In this document: positions 44,712 to 54,748 of the stretch, piece after piece | How the letters are laid out: each line of letters starts with the position of its first letter | Numbering within the stretch: the first letter of the stretch is position 1 | Assembly: GCA_022360445.1 (NCBI GenBank) | Contig: JAKSCV010000036.1 | Span: forward strand, 167,993 to 231,992 | Origin: Gammaproteobacteria bacterium | GTDB taxonomy: Bacteria; Pseudomonadota; Gammaproteobacteria; UBA5861 | Length of the DNA: 64,000 nucleotides | Reading direction: 5' to 3' | Made by a program: the position numbers and the translations under genes | The notes under the pieces: generated by a model | Databases searched by the model: none | The model's input: the letters and a program-made list of their open reading frames with translations, nothing else | What the model was told of the DNA's origin: nothing

Positions 44712-47138
44712 ATGAAGAACGTCTGTTTACTGATTTTCCTGAATGTTTTGTTGTTTTCAAGTGTTGTGGCAACGCCAGAGACACGTGAGTCTGGCAATGA
44801 AACACCTCTGGCAGAACGGCTGTTAAAAGAAGCTGAAGTGTTTACTGCAGAGTTTGACCGGCGCCTGGAGCAAAAAGACTGGGATGATCAGGTACTCACG
44901 TGGGATGACGTGCTGAATCGCGTTGAGGCTTATATCGCCGGCAAACACTATGTAGACACACAAACACGTGCCTTTTTCCAGCACATCAGTCGTATTGCTA
45001 GTGATGTGCTGGTCCAGAAAAAAGAGATACAAACCAAGCTGGATTCTCTCAATCAGGTTCTCGGTGCATTAGAAAAGCCTGGAGAACGTGAGCCGGTCGA
45101 GGTTGAAGCCATCACGGAAAAGCGGGACTTTTATAACCAGGAACTCGGAAAACTGCGCTCACGGCTGACGTACTTAGACATCACGGAAGCTCAGGCAAAA
45201 TCACTTGCCAGCGAGCTCTCCAGCCTTTTGAGAACAGAACTTATTGGCAGGCTGTCGCAAAAATTTCCTTCACCCTTCTCTTCGGTAGTGCTCGATTCAG
45301 CGTCGGGGCAATTGAAACAGGCTGTTTCACGGTTAATACGCTCGCCAATGGAATGGATTAATGCAAATAAAACTTATTTTCGTGACAGACAAGTGCTTTA
45401 TCCGGCGCTATCAATCGTACTGGTCGCGGTACTTTCTGGGCTTTTTTTGCGTTCGGTTATTCTTAGAAGATGGGGACGTGACCGGGGGATGGCTAACCCG
45501 GTCTATTCTCGCCGAGTGGTTGCTGCTGTTGCAAGTGGGGTTGCTCGGGGAGTGATTCCTGCTTTTGTTTTGACAGGGATTTGGGGTTGGTTTCATAGTG
45601 TCGATATCGAATCAGGGGGAACATTCGGGGATCTTCTGGACAGTTTTTTTCTGGCTGCTTTGTTCTTTGTTGTTTTGTCAGCTTTTAGCCATGCATTTCT
45701 ATCCCCGGGACGGCCAGTATGGCGATTAACTTCGCTGTCTCCCACCAGTTCTGAGTATCTGGCGTGGGGTATTTTATTGTTACTGCTTTTGGTGTCGGTT
45801 GATTTGTTTATTCAACTGACCATTGTTGAATTGAGTGCTTCAACCGCATTGTTTTCGGTTTATGGCCTGCTCGTGGTCTGCCTCAAAGGAGGGGGGATTT
45901 TGTGGCTCATGGCTGACCGCAGTTGGCAGTCACGCAAAGCACGCTTGAGTGGTGGTTTGGGCGGGTTAATTTTTCGTCGCACGATCTCTTGTTTGGCTAT
46001 CGTTGGCATCGGCGCAAGTTTGCTGGGCTATGTTGAGTTTGGCATGTACCTGGTGAGCCGAGTGATTTTAAGTGGCATTGCGCTTTCGGTCGCGTTTGGA
46101 CTGCGGGGCATTATTGTGGAGATGATGCGTGGTTTGACACGGTTGAAGCCGTTAAGACGCACTTTGGGTGTTCGGATCATCTCTTTACAGCGCACGCGGG
46201 TGTGGTCAACGGTGCTGCTTGATATTGTCATGACCGTGGCATTGTTACTGGTTGTACTACAAATTTGGGATGTCCCGAAAGAAGATATTATTCGCTGGCT
46301 GAGCAGTATCGCCGACGGCTTTACTGTCGGTAATATTACGATATCGCCGGCTGATGTGGTTTCTGCTGTATTGGTTTTTAGTGTCGTAATGCTATTAACT
46401 CAGGTGTTGCAGCGTAGCCTGATGGCGAAAGTTTTGCCTCAAGTGACGCGAAATCGAAGCCTGCACCATTCGATCAGTTCGGCGTTTCGTTACCTGGGCT
46501 TGATCATTGCCGTCACACTTGGGTTTGCAGCACTTGGGACCGACTTTTCAAATATTGCTTTGGTCGCCGGGGCTTTATCTGTCGGGGTTGGTTTTGGATT
46601 ACAAAATGTGGTGAGCAACTTTGTCTCTGGCGTGATCTTACTGTTTGAACGCCCAATTAAAGTGGGCGATTGGATTTTAGTTGAGGACAAGGAAGGCATT
46701 GTACAAAGTATTAACTTTCGTGCGACAGAGTTGGAAACTTTTGACAAAGCTTCGGTCATCATACCTAACGCATCGCTACTTTCCAATTCAGTGACCAACC
46801 TGACACTGAAAGACAGTTATGGTCGTGTCGATGTCAAAGTGGGCGTTGCCTATGGCACACAACCCCAAAAAGTGCATGAGCTTTTAATGCTGTGTGCGAC
46901 GAATCACCCCCATGTCTTGGAGCATCCCGCGCCGCTTGTCTTATTTAACGATTTTGGAGCTGACAGCCTGACGTTTGAGTTACGGTGTTACATTGGCGAA
47001 GTCAAACATAAATTGTCTATTGCTAGCGATCTACGCTACCAGATTGAGCAAATTTTCCGCGATGAAAATATTGAAATCCCTTTTCCTCAGCGGGTTGTCC
47101 GACTGGTGTCTGATGGCACAGTGTCCGGCACAGGCTGA
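44712..47138 (+). CDS. Mechanosensitive ion channel, large MscS family
   Basis: The 808-residue protein has a signal peptide (MKNVCLLIFLNVLLFSSVVA), a periplasmic coiled region to about 200, about eleven membrane segments, and a C-terminal MscS domain. The pore helix shows LSVGVGFGLQNVVSNFVSGVI and LFERPIKVGDWI, then IIPNASLLSNSVTNL and a mixed alpha/beta end. The layout is like MscK/MscM-type channels, which release solutes on hypo-osmotic shock. Ribosome site is weak. A bidirectional hairpin follows. Confidence 0.9.
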   Translation: MKNVCLLIFLNVLLFSSVVATPETRESGNETPLAERLLKEAEVFTAEFDRRLEQKDWDDQVLTWDDVLNRVEAYIAGKHYVDTQTRAFFQHISRIASDVLVQKKEIQTKLDSLNQVLGALEKPGEREPVEVEAITEKRDFYNQELGKLRSRLTYLDITEAQAKSLASELSSLLRTELIGRLSQKFPSPFSSVVLDSASGQLKQAVSRLIRSPMEWINANKTYFRDRQVLYPALSIVLVAVLSGLFLRSVILRRWGRDRGMANPVYSRRVVAAVASGVARGVIPAFVLTGIWGWFHSVDIESGGTFGDLLDSFFLAALFFVVLSAFSHAFLSPGRPVWRLTSLSPTSSEYLAWGILLLLLLVSVDLFIQLTIVELSASTALFSVYGLLVVCLKGGGILWLMADRSWQSRKARLSGGLGGLIFRRTISCLAIVGIGASLLGYVEFGMYLVSRVILSGIALSVAFGLRGIIVEMMRGLTRLKPLRRTLGVRIISLQRTRVWSTVLLDIVMTVALLLVVLQIWDVPKEDIIRWLSSIADGFTVGNITISPADVVSAVLVFSVVMLLTQVLQRSLMAKVLPQVTRNRSLHHSISSAFRYLGLIIAVTLGFAALGTDFSNIALVAGALSVGVGFGLQNVVSNFVSGVILLFERPIKVGDWILVEDKEGIVQSINFRATELETFDKASVIIPNASLLSNSVTNLTLKDSYGRVDVKVGVAYGTQPQKVHELLMLCATNHPHVLEHPAPLVLFNDFGADSLTFELRCYIGEVKHKLSIASDLRYQIEQIFRDENIEIPFPQRVVRLVSDGTVSGTG

Positions 47139-47183
47139 ACAAAGGCCTCAGATAGCGGTGTAAGGTATAACCTGAAGCCTTGT
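47139..47183. terminator. Possible bidirectional hairpin between mscS-like and fbaB
   Basis: ACAAAGGC pairs with GCCTTGT with one bulged A, enclosing an inner AGGT-ATA-ACCT. It lies in the 57-bp gap between the convergent gene ends. No clear U-run, so support is modest. Confidence 0.35.
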
Positions 47184-47195
47184 GGGTACGTTTAA

Positions 47196-48245
47196 CTAGG
47201 CGATCGTGACACTGTTGTCGAGATAGACATCTTGAATAGTGTGTAAGATCTCAATGCCTTCTGCCATGGGTTTCTGGAAAGCTTTTCGGCCTGAGATGAG
47301 GCCCATACCACCCGCGCGCTTATTGATCACTGCTGTGCGGACAGCTTGTGCTAGGTCATTACTGCCCGAGGCACCACCTGAATTAATTAATCCGGCTCTC
47401 CCCATATAGCAATTGGCAACTTGATAGCGGACGAGATCGATTGGATGATCAGTGGTCAGCTCTGAGTAGACTTTGTCATGGGTTTTGCCGAAGTTGATCG
47501 CGGTATAACCGCCGTTGTTTTCAGCCATTTTTTGTTTGACGATATCGGCCTGAATAGTTGAGGCGATATGGTTGGCCTGCCCGGTTAAGTCAGCTGATGT
47601 GTGGTAGTCAACGCCATCTTTTTTAAATCCGTTGTTACGTAAATAGGCCCACAGTACTGTCGCCATACCGAGCTCATGAGCATGTTGAAAGGCTTCGCTG
47701 ATTTCCTGAATTTGGCGTCTGGATTCATGCGATCCGAAGTAAATTGTGGCCCCAACAGCGACAGCGCCCATGTTGTAGGCCTGGTCAACTTGAGCAAAGA
47801 GGGTCTGGTCGTAAATATTAGGGTAACTTAAAATTTCGTTATGGTTGAGCTTCACCATAAAGGGAATTTTGTGCGCATATTTGCGCGCCACTGAGCCGAG
47901 TACACCCAATGTTGAGGCAACACAGTTACAACCACCTTCGATAGCCAATTCAACGATATTTTTGGGATCAAAATAGATGGGGTTGGGCGCAAAGGAAGCA
48001 CCCGCTGAGTGTTCGATACCTTGATCAACGGGAAGAATGGAAACGTAACCTGTGCCACCCAAGCGACCCTCGTTAAACAGCGTTTGCATGGCGCGCATAA
48101 CCGGGACTGAGCGGTCACCCTCCGCGACAACACGATCAACGAAGTCAGCGCCCGGTAGATAAAGGCTGTCTTTGGTAATGCCTGTGCAGCGGTATTCAAG
48201 CAGACTCTCTGCTTCGCCTTCGAGTAGTCCAACAACATCAGTCAT
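47196..48245 (-). CDS. fbaB: Class I fructose-bisphosphate aldolase (FbaB/DhnA type)
   Basis: The enzyme splits or forms fructose 1,6-bisphosphate through a Schiff base. The 349-residue protein has [69 protein letters not shown] and a final [13 protein letters not shown], matching bacterial FbaB-type aldolases rather than the class II enzyme. It follows pyruvate kinase by 83 bases on the same strand, so both may be cotranscribed and serve glycolysis or gluconeogenesis. Confidence 0.9.
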   Translation of the reverse strand: MTDVVGLLEGEAESLLEYRCTGITKDSLYLPGADFVDRVVAEGDRSVPVMRAMQTLFNEGRLGGTGYVSILPVDQGIEHSAGASFAPNPIYFDPKNIVELAIEGGCNCVASTLGVLGSVARKYAHKIPFMVKLNHNEILSYPNIYDQTLFAQVDQAYNMGAVAVGATIYFGSHESRRQIQEISEAFQHAHELGMATVLWAYLRNNGFKKDGVDYHTSADLTGQANHIASTIQADIVKQKMAENNGGYTAINFGKTHDKVYSELTTDHPIDLVRYQVANCYMGRAGLINSGGASGSNDLAQAVRTAVINKRAGGMGLISGRKAFQKPMAEGIEILHTIQDVYLDNSVTIA

Positions 48246-48328
48246 GTTTTTTCTCCCTTAAAAATTTATTCTGAAGCAGGCGTTTATTGTACCTTGCTCA
48301 TGGGGGGTAGTCGTGATTATCGTCAAAA

Positions 48329-49792
48329 TTATGATTTTGTTTCTATTGCCTCTTCAAGCATCCAATCGCCAACTCTGATGATGATCATGGTTGAGGTGCC
48401 GCCTCCAACACCCATGAGATTGCCGCGCGTAATGATAATTCGGTCTTCTGGCCCAGTGATGACGCCTTCATTGATTAGGAGCGAAATAATGTCCCGGATG
48501 GCATCGTTCATATCTTCTTGGATAGGCTTAAACGGGATAGGGCATACGCCGCGATAGAGGGTGACCAAATGGCGGGTTTTTTTATGTTGCGTTAAAGCAT
48601 AAATCGGGATGCCTGAGCTGATACGCGACATCCACAGTGGGGTGGAGCCTGATTCTGTCATGGCTGCAATTGCTTTGACACGCAGATGGTTCGCGGTATA
48701 CATGGTTGCCATGCCAATGGATTCATCAATGTGCTTAAACTCAGTGTCAATTCTGTGTCGGGAGCGTTGCACGTCCTTTGATTTTTCGGCGCTGAGACAA
48801 ATACGGCCCATGGCTTCAATGGCTCGGGCTGGGTAGGCGCCCGACGCGGTTTCCGCAGACAGCATGACGGCATCTGTACCATCTATGACGGCGTTAGCAA
48901 CATCGAATACTTCGGCGCGAGTAGGCATCGGGTTTGTAATCATCGATTCCATCATTTGTGTGGCAGTTAGTACCACCTTATTGGCCTGCCGGGTTTTTTC
49001 AATCAACATTTTTTGGACGGCAGGTAATTCTGGATCACCAATCTCAACACCCAGATCACCGCGAGCGACCATGATGGCATCAGAGGCTTCTAATATTTCA
49101 TCAATGCATTCCAATGCTTCTGCTCGTTCAATTTTGGCCATGATGGCGGCAGAGGATCCGGCTGTCCGCAGTAACTGGCGGGCGTGGTTTATATCTTTTG
49201 CGTTACGGGGAAAGGAAACGGCGAGATAATCCACATCAATATCAGCAGCGAGCCGAATATCATTTTCATCTTTTTCGGTAATCGCCGGTGCCGATAGGCC
49301 ACCACCCCGAAGGTTTATCCCTTTGTTATTGGACAGTTCACCGCCTACGACTGTTTGTGTTTGGATTTTGTGGCCTTCGATAGCGGTTACTTCTAGGACT
49401 ATTCGACCATCATCCAAAACAAACACGTTACCGGGGGAGACTTCATTAGGCAGGTTTTTGTAGGTCAGGCCGACGTGCTTTTCTGTACCTTCGTCATCAC
49501 CGAGTGAGGCATCCAGCGTGAATTTGTCGTTCTTTTGGAGGGTAATTTTCCCAGACTTAAAGCGAGTAATACGGATTTTAGGACCTTGCAGGTCACCAAG
49601 TATGCCCACTGTTCGTTTGAGAAGACGGGCATGGTGACGGATGAGTTCAGCTCGGCGGCGGTGTTCATCGGGTTTGCCGTGAGAAAAATTTAAGCGCACC
49701 ACATCGACGCCATTTTTAATGATTTCTGCGATGGTGTCTGGGTTATCTGTTGCTGGTCCTAGAGTTGCTACTATCTTGGTTCGTCGCATCAT
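48329..49792 (-). CDS. pyk: Pyruvate kinase
   Basis: Pyruvate kinase transfers phosphate from phosphoenolpyruvate to ADP. The 487-residue protein has RRTKIVATLGPATDNPDTI, LNFSHG, GDLQGPKIRI, AKIERAEALECIDEI, VARGDLGVEIG and MLSAETASGAYP, and is of the PykA-like long type. Two ATG codons stand in tandem at the start. It precedes class I aldolase. The 190-bp upstream region holds no gene; a weak -10 TATACT is present but no good -35. Confidence 0.95.
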   Translation of the reverse strand: MMRRTKIVATLGPATDNPDTIAEIIKNGVDVVRLNFSHGKPDEHRRRAELIRHHARLLKRTVGILGDLQGPKIRITRFKSGKITLQKNDKFTLDASLGDDEGTEKHVGLTYKNLPNEVSPGNVFVLDDGRIVLEVTAIEGHKIQTQTVVGGELSNNKGINLRGGGLSAPAITEKDENDIRLAADIDVDYLAVSFPRNAKDINHARQLLRTAGSSAAIMAKIERAEALECIDEILEASDAIMVARGDLGVEIGDPELPAVQKMLIEKTRQANKVVLTATQMMESMITNPMPTRAEVFDVANAVIDGTDAVMLSAETASGAYPARAIEAMGRICLSAEKSKDVQRSRHRIDTEFKHIDESIGMATMYTANHLRVKAIAAMTESGSTPLWMSRISSGIPIYALTQHKKTRHLVTLYRGVCPIPFKPIQEDMNDAIRDIISLLINEGVITGPEDRIIITRGNLMGVGGGTSTMIIIRVGDWMLEEAIETKS

Positions 49793-49982
49793 GGTTTTTC
49801 TCTGGATGGGGGGTATTGAATATTTTTGCTTAGAGTATAGGACGGACTGCCAAGTATTTTACCAGACCACTGCCTATTTCATGCAGATTAGGCTTGGATC
49901 CGTGTCACCGCTCAAGGCGGATAAGGTTGTTGTGCGGTGTATTGAGCCAGAAAACGGGCCACAGTATGTTTTCCCAGTGTAG

Positions 49983-50426
49983 TTATGCGTTATCAGCCTT
50001 CGGAATGGCGATTAGAAAGCTACAGGGTGCTTGATTAAGCAGTGAGTTTCCAACGGAGCCTTGCCACCAACGGGCCAAGGGGCCTTTTTCACTATGGCCG
50101 ATCACAATGAGGTCGGTGCTTTCTTGTTTTGCAATGTGTACGATACGGTCCGTTGGGTTGCCGGATTCGAGGTGTCCTTGGGTCTTTAATCCGCGTGCTT
50201 TAAGCAGCCCGACGCCTTCTTCCAAAACCGACTCCACGCGTTTTTTTTCTTCTTCGAAAAAGGCATCAGGGATGTAGCCTTCAGACCACTGGCTACTTGC
50301 TGGTAGCTGCATGACTGCAAGTAAGTGGGTTTCAGATCCCATCGTCTCCGCAATATCAGCGCCTTGCCTGAGTGCTGCACGGCCTTGTGAGGTGCCATCA
50401 AATGCGAGCAGTATCTTTTTATACAT
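49983..50426 (-). CDS. Universal stress protein (UspA family)
   Basis: The 147-residue protein has YKKILLAFDGTSQGRAALRQG, and VIGHSEKGPLARWWQGSVGNSLLNQAPCS, in which the GHxxxG-x9-GS pattern binds ATP in UspA domains. It is a single-domain cytoplasmic protein; the family helps survival in stress by unknown means. It lies alone between pyruvate kinase and a cyclase-family gene on the same strand, so its grouping with them is not certain. Confidence 0.88.
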   Translation of the reverse strand: MYKKILLAFDGTSQGRAALRQGADIAETMGSETHLLAVMQLPASSQWSEGYIPDAFFEEEKKRVESVLEEGVGLLKARGLKTQGHLESGNPTDRIVHIAKQESTDLIVIGHSEKGPLARWWQGSVGNSLLNQAPCSFLIAIPKADNA

Positions 50427-50483
50427 CCAAGCGTCTCCACTTCATGTATTTTTATGGTACCAGAAGTTTGTGACTTGTCTATG

Positions 50484-51392
50484 TTATATCACAGCGGTTG
50501 GTCGTACGGGGCAACCTGTTGCGCCCTTAAATTTAACGGGGAGTAGTAAAAAGCAAAAGGTGTGAACTTGGGCAGCGCATAGTTCGTCCAGATTCAGGTT
50601 TTCGATGAGGTAAACGCCGGCTTCCACGAGCGCTTGCTGGTGTACGGGCATATCTTTTTTGGGGTTTTCCGCAGGCAACACTTCAACAGCCATGTTATCT
50701 GATCCGATCGCACTAACCTGTTGGGCAATGATCCACTCGGCCGCATCTTCCCCAATTCCTGGTTCACCGGCCAGGTATTTGTCGTTGTCTTTGGCAAAAA
50801 ACTTCCCCCAGCCTGTTCGGATGAGGAGGATATCACCAGCGGTTAATGTGGTATTTTGTCGGGCTAATAAGGCTTTGATTTCTTCGCGTGTGATGACGCG
50901 CCCGGCTTCCAGGTAATCACCACCATCGAGGTCACTTGCATCAATGCAGACACCGCGCGTAATGAGTGCCGGAATTTTTTCGGCTCCCAATTCTCTGAGC
51001 CCCCCGTTTCCCAGGGTGTTGCGAGTACGACGGTTGTTGTACATTCGGTCACCAATAGTAATGTGGCCCAAAGCATCAATGTGAGTACCGGTATGCAGTG
51101 TCATATTAATGTGCTCGATATTGGAGCCACATTCATTGGTGAAAGAGGTATTTTTTTGAGCACGTAGCCCGTGTTCGGCATTGATCCACATCGACATAGC
51201 GTATTGCGGTTGGATGCGCTTAATATTGGGCACACCAATTTTAATGTCACGACTGAGGTCAAATGTTTTCCCCTGGCGAACCGAGTGCATGGCGGCCACC
51301 CGCTTTTCCGGGGTAATGTAGTTGGCTGCGCCAAGTTGGTCATCGCTGCCCCATCGGCACAGATGAATATGCTGGTGTGTCTTGTCGTTCAT
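50484..51392 (-). CDS. Cyclase-family protein (kynurenine formamidase-like hydrolase)
   Basis: The 302-residue protein has a metal-binding motif LHTGTHIDALGH (pattern HxGTHxDxxxH), and GAANYITPEKR, VCIDASDLDG and ILIRTGWGKF. This is the cyclase superfamily (PF04199), with members that hydrolyse formylkynurenine or isatin or cyclise polyketide-type compounds; the substrate here is unknown. ATG 51392 has AGGA 7 bases upstream, and the frame extension to 51488 is rejected. It follows the acyl-CoA dehydrogenase by 119 bases on the same strand, which may suggest a shared catabolic function. Confidence 0.85.
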   Translation of the reverse strand: MNDKTHQHIHLCRWGSDDQLGAANYITPEKRVAAMHSVRQGKTFDLSRDIKIGVPNIKRIQPQYAMSMWINAEHGLRAQKNTSFTNECGSNIEHINMTLHTGTHIDALGHITIGDRMYNNRRTRNTLGNGGLRELGAEKIPALITRGVCIDASDLDGGDYLEAGRVITREEIKALLARQNTTLTAGDILLIRTGWGKFFAKDNDKYLAGEPGIGEDAAEWIIAQQVSAIGSDNMAVEVLPAENPKKDMPVHQQALVEAGVYLIENLNLDELCAAQVHTFCFLLLPVKFKGATGCPVRPTAVI

Positions 51393-51511
51393 GTGGTTTC
51401 CTAGTCTTATAATGGGTTGCACGGCCCTGAGTAATGGCATCACATATAAGTTTCGAGCTGTTCTGTTGAAAAGGCGGGTATACGCCATCCCTGATGATGA
51501 TTTTTCTTGTG

Positions 51512-52669
51512 TTAAAGCATGCCCAGCTGTTTGGCAATCACTAATAACTGGATTTCATTTGTTCCTTCGCCAATCCAGGCTTCAGGCGCATCTCTAAACA
51601 GTCGGGCAACTTTCATGCTCTCCATGTAGCCTGCACCTCCGTGTAAAAGCATGGACTGAGTGGCGGCTGATACGGCAAGTTCACTAGCCAGTAATTTGGC
51701 CATCGAAGCTTCTTTAGAACCATCTTCACCAGCCATGCGCATTCGGGCTGCACGGTAGATCATGAGTCGGGCGGCATCGGCTTTGGCTGCCATCTCAGCG
51801 ACTTTGAAGGCGACGCCTTCAAATTTCCCTATGGTTTGGCCAAACGCTTTGCGTTGCTTGGCATAATCAAGAATGAGTTCCATGGCCTCCTGGCCAATAC
51901 CCAGTCCGCGGCTTGCAACAAGAATACGGCCATCTGTTAATGTTTCTTTTAATTGAGCAAGCCCCTTGCCTTCGGGGCCAAGCAGACGGTCTTTAGAGAC
52001 AGCTATGTTGTCGAGTGTGATGAGTGCGGTGGAGGAGGAGTTGTTGCCGATTTTATCCAGCAGTTGGGATTGAAACCCGGGAGCGGACGTCTCAACGATA
52101 AACATTGAGACACCTTGTCGGTCTCGTGCTTCCCCTGTGCGTGCCGCAACAAGTATGAAGTCTGCAATCGTACCGTTGGTGATGTAGAGTTTGCTGCCAT
52201 TGATGATGTAGTGGTCGCCGTCTTGACGTGCGGTTGTTTTCATTCCGCGGATGTCACTGCCTGCGTCGGGTTCGGTGAGCCCAAAACAGCCAATTTTTTC
52301 TCCGCGGATGGCCGGGTCAAAAAAAGTACTTTTTTGTTCAGCTGTTCCGAAGTGCGCCAAGGGTCCGCAAGCTAGGTGTTGGTGGGCAAAGACACCAGCC
52401 GAGACACCGGCCGAGGCGCGGGTGAGCTCTTCGTAAAAAATACTGGCGGTGATTAAATCACCGCCGCTGCCACCCACGGTCTCAGGAAAACCAATACCCA
52501 AGTAACCCTGTTCTCTGAGTAGAGGGTAAATTTCTGTAGGAAACCGGCCTTCTTGATCGGCTTGCTCAGCAATTCCGGCGAGTTCGTTTTGAACAAATCG
52601 ACGAAAATGATTTTTGAACTCCAGGTGTTCTGGGTCTAATCCAAATGGATGATACGGCGTTTGTGACAT
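51512..52669 (-). CDS. Acyl-CoA dehydrogenase
   Basis: The 385-residue flavoenzyme oxidises an acyl-CoA to the 2,3-enoyl-CoA. It has FGLTEPDAGSDIRGMKTTA, YIINGSKLYITNGTIADF, RQAFGQ-like KAFGQTIGKFEG, and the C-terminal WIGEGTNEIQLLVIAKQLGML with a glutamate in the catalytic position of many members. GAGGGA precedes ATG 52669. It is transcribed toward the cyclase gene. A 17-bp palindrome lies 105 bases upstream of its start. The chain-length class cannot be read. Confidence 0.92.
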   Translation of the reverse strand: MSQTPYHPFGLDPEHLEFKNHFRRFVQNELAGIAEQADQEGRFPTEIYPLLREQGYLGIGFPETVGGSGGDLITASIFYEELTRASAGVSAGVFAHQHLACGPLAHFGTAEQKSTFFDPAIRGEKIGCFGLTEPDAGSDIRGMKTTARQDGDHYIINGSKLYITNGTIADFILVAARTGEARDRQGVSMFIVETSAPGFQSQLLDKIGNNSSSTALITLDNIAVSKDRLLGPEGKGLAQLKETLTDGRILVASRGLGIGQEAMELILDYAKQRKAFGQTIGKFEGVAFKVAEMAAKADAARLMIYRAARMRMAGEDGSKEASMAKLLASELAVSAATQSMLLHGGAGYMESMKVARLFRDAPEAWIGEGTNEIQLLVIAKQLGML

Positions 52670-53057
52670 GATATTCCCTCTTTTCCCGAGTGATGACTTT
52701 TTTATTTTTTAATTATGCGCCTTTGTTTCTTGAATGAAAAAGGGATATTGGCGAAATAAAGCAGTGGTTTGTGCTGTATTTAAAATACAGCCTTTCCAGC
52801 GTGTTAGGAACGGATTTTAAGCATGTGTTTTGAGTTGAGTAGATCGGCCTTTACGGACAGAATTTGGTGGTTATAAGGAACGTGGGGTTGTAAAGGGGAC
52901 GAAAAAACATGCCTATTATGCAAATACAGCGTTGATCGAAGCCATTTTGTAACGTGATGACATATTTCGATGCTGAGTGTATTCAACAGGATTCATCCAT
53001 TAAGACTAATGTCGGCTTACCGCATGTTTCAGCCACTCGTGCAGGTTGGCAAATTGG
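52670..53057. other. Gene-free stretch between acyl-CoA dehydrogenase and cyoE
   Basis: This 388-bp region holds the upstream DNA of the acyl-CoA dehydrogenase and the downstream end of cyoE. A 60-codon frame at 52804-52986 on the minus strand has no ribosome site or recognisable product and is not annotated. The only clear structure is the palindrome at 52774-52790. Confidence 0.6.
52774..52790. promoter_or_regulatory. 17-bp perfect palindrome upstream of the acyl-CoA dehydrogenase
   Basis: CTGTATTT and AAATACAG are perfectly complementary around one A. Its placement about 105 bp upstream of the gene start fits a repressor or activator operator. It looks like a LexA box, but that is 16 bp with eight bases between CTGT and ACAG, and this has nine. 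Confidence 0.5.
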
Positions 53058-53948
53058 TCAGAGCAGATAATGATCGGCTAGTAGTGCTGCGAATAGTCCG
53101 AACAGGTAGACAATAGAATAGCCAAATGTCTGCATGGTGTGCACATCACCTTCTGATCGGTAAAGTTTGATGGCATGGTATATGAACCCCAAGCCGAGAA
53201 CGATGGCGCTGGCTAGGTAGAGCAATCCGCTCATTGCAATGGAATAAGGCAGCAAAGTGACAGCAAATAATAGAAATGTGTAGAGTAGGATCTGTTGCTT
53301 TGTGAAAGCGACGCCATGGGTGACGGGTAGCATGGGAAGCCCGGCACGCCTATAGTCGTCCTGGCGTTTGATCGCCAATGGCCAGAAATGCGGAGGCGTC
53401 CATATAAAAATAATGACAAATAACAAAATGGCTTCGATGGTGACTGTGCCTGTCATCGCGCACCATCCCAGGAGTGGTGGAGTCGCACCGGCTGCTCCGC
53501 CTAAAACAATGTTATGTGGTGTTGTGCGCTTTAAGTAGACGGTATAGATAAATGCATAACCGATCATGGATAAGAAAGTTAGGAAAGCAGTTAAGAGGTT
53601 AACCAATGTTGATAGAATCACCATCGATGAAATAGCCAGCATTGCGGCAAAGATCAGGGCGTTCCTTGTAGAGATCGCGCCGGTTGGGATCGGCCGGGCC
53701 ATGGTTCTGTCCATGACCGTGTCTATTTTTTGATCGATGACATGGTTGATAGCCGCACCTGCTGCAGAACCCAACGCAATACCAATGCTGCCAAAGACAA
53801 GTAAGTTGATGGCAATGGTGCCTTCTGTGGAAAGCAGCATACCTACGATTGCTGTAAAGACAATCAGGGATACCACATTAGGTTTACACAACTCAAAGTA
53901 TTGAGCTAATGAAGATGAGTCACTTTTACTTAGGGCAAGATTATTCAT
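53058..53948 (-). CDS. cyoE: Protoheme IX farnesyltransferase (heme O synthase)
   Basis: The enzyme farnesylates heme B to heme O, for terminal oxidases. The 296-residue membrane protein has about nine helices and the prenyl-diphosphate motifs NHVIDQKIDTVMDRTMARPIPTG and KRQDDYRRAGLPMLPVTHG. Its position after the oxidase genes, on the same strand, indicates service to the cox oxidase. It starts 179 bp after the SCO-like gene. The heme A synthase usually met here is missing. Confidence 0.94.
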   Translation of the reverse strand: MNNLALSKSDSSSLAQYFELCKPNVVSLIVFTAIVGMLLSTEGTIAINLLVFGSIGIALGSAAGAAINHVIDQKIDTVMDRTMARPIPTGAISTRNALIFAAMLAISSMVILSTLVNLLTAFLTFLSMIGYAFIYTVYLKRTTPHNIVLGGAAGATPPLLGWCAMTGTVTIEAILLFVIIFIWTPPHFWPLAIKRQDDYRRAGLPMLPVTHGVAFTKQQILLYTFLLFAVTLLPYSIAMSGLLYLASAIVLGLGFIYHAIKLYRSEGDVHTMQTFGYSIVYLFGLFAALLADHYLL

Positions 53949-54127
53949 ACTGAGGCCTTCATGATAGGCTTACCCCGGCACTGAGTTTTAATATGGGTTT
54001 TTATTGTTGTCGTGTTTTAATTGGCCGGTTTTGTCTGTTGCAGCCTGTCATCTTTATTTTGTCTACGGATTCTTTGTGATTATACACAGGGTGTAAAAAG
54101 TCGCCAAATATCAGTGCTCAGACTTTT

Positions 54128-54736
54128 TTAGGAGCCAGCCAATAAAATTGCCAGATCTTCAAGTATTAATTTGCCTTCGAAATTGGCGGGATATTTCATC
54201 ATTACATGACCTCTGGGGTCTATGATGTATAAATGGTTGAAAGGCGATTCTGTGTTTTCTTCTAATGCTTGATTCAATTCCGTTAAGGCTTGTTCAGGGC
54301 CTATCAAAACCGTGAGATCTTTATGCTCGTCAAATTGTTTTTTCAGGGCTTCAATATTTTGAGGTGTGGTGATACTAAGCACGCGTTGTACCTCGCGCAT
54401 GTCTGAGCCAGTGGCCAGACGGACTTGTCGCGTGAGGTACGTCTGTTGCTGGCAACGCTCGTCACATGTCTGTTCATAGATGCTGAGTAAAGTCCACTTC
54501 CCAGTAAAACTTTTGGAGTCGAAGTCTCTTCCTGATAGTGTTGTATAGTGGGCCTCTTTTAATGCACGTGGCGGCTGGATAAGCTGACCATTACTTTGCC
54601 CTTTTTTGAAAAAAATGGGGTCATCGCTAGAAATAAGATACCAGGTGAATAGGTAAGGCACTCCAAACACGACGACCATAATCAGGACTGGCCACGGTAT
54701 TTTTCTAATGAGTTGATCTTTTTTTGATGTATCCAC
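54128..54736 (-). CDS. Cytochrome oxidase-locus thioredoxin-fold protein, SCO-like
   Basis: The 202-residue protein has one N-terminal membrane helix (WPVLIMVVVFGVPYLFTWYL) and a periplasmic domain with TCDERCQQQ, a C-x3-C site like that of SCO copper chaperones. It lacks the full SCO signature (TxCPDICP), so it is better described as the related small protein found between SURF1 and heme A synthase genes in pseudomonads. It lies 12 bases after SURF1. A role in copper delivery or redox upkeep of subunit II is inferred. Confidence 0.8.
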   Translation of the reverse strand: MDTSKKDQLIRKIPWPVLIMVVVFGVPYLFTWYLISSDDPIFFKKGQSNGQLIQPPRALKEAHYTTLSGRDFDSKSFTGKWTLLSIYEQTCDERCQQQTYLTRQVRLATGSDMREVQRVLSITTPQNIEALKKQFDEHKDLTVLIGPEQALTELNQALEENTESPFNHLYIIDPRGHVMMKYPANFEGKLILEDLAILLAGS

Positions 54737-54748
54737 AGGATTACCTAA

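Noticed and set aside
45361..45555. Short plus-strand frame in the mechanosensitive channel gene
   Set aside because: It is an alternative frame of a well-supported gene and has no ribosome site.
52774..52790. Possible LexA (SOS) box
   Set aside because: Nine bases separate CTGT and ACAG; the canonical box has eight, and no DNA-repair gene is adjacent.
52804..52986. 60-codon minus-strand frame in the acyl-CoA dehydrogenase/cyoE gap
   Set aside because: No ribosome site, no recognisable product and ordinary intergenic composition.
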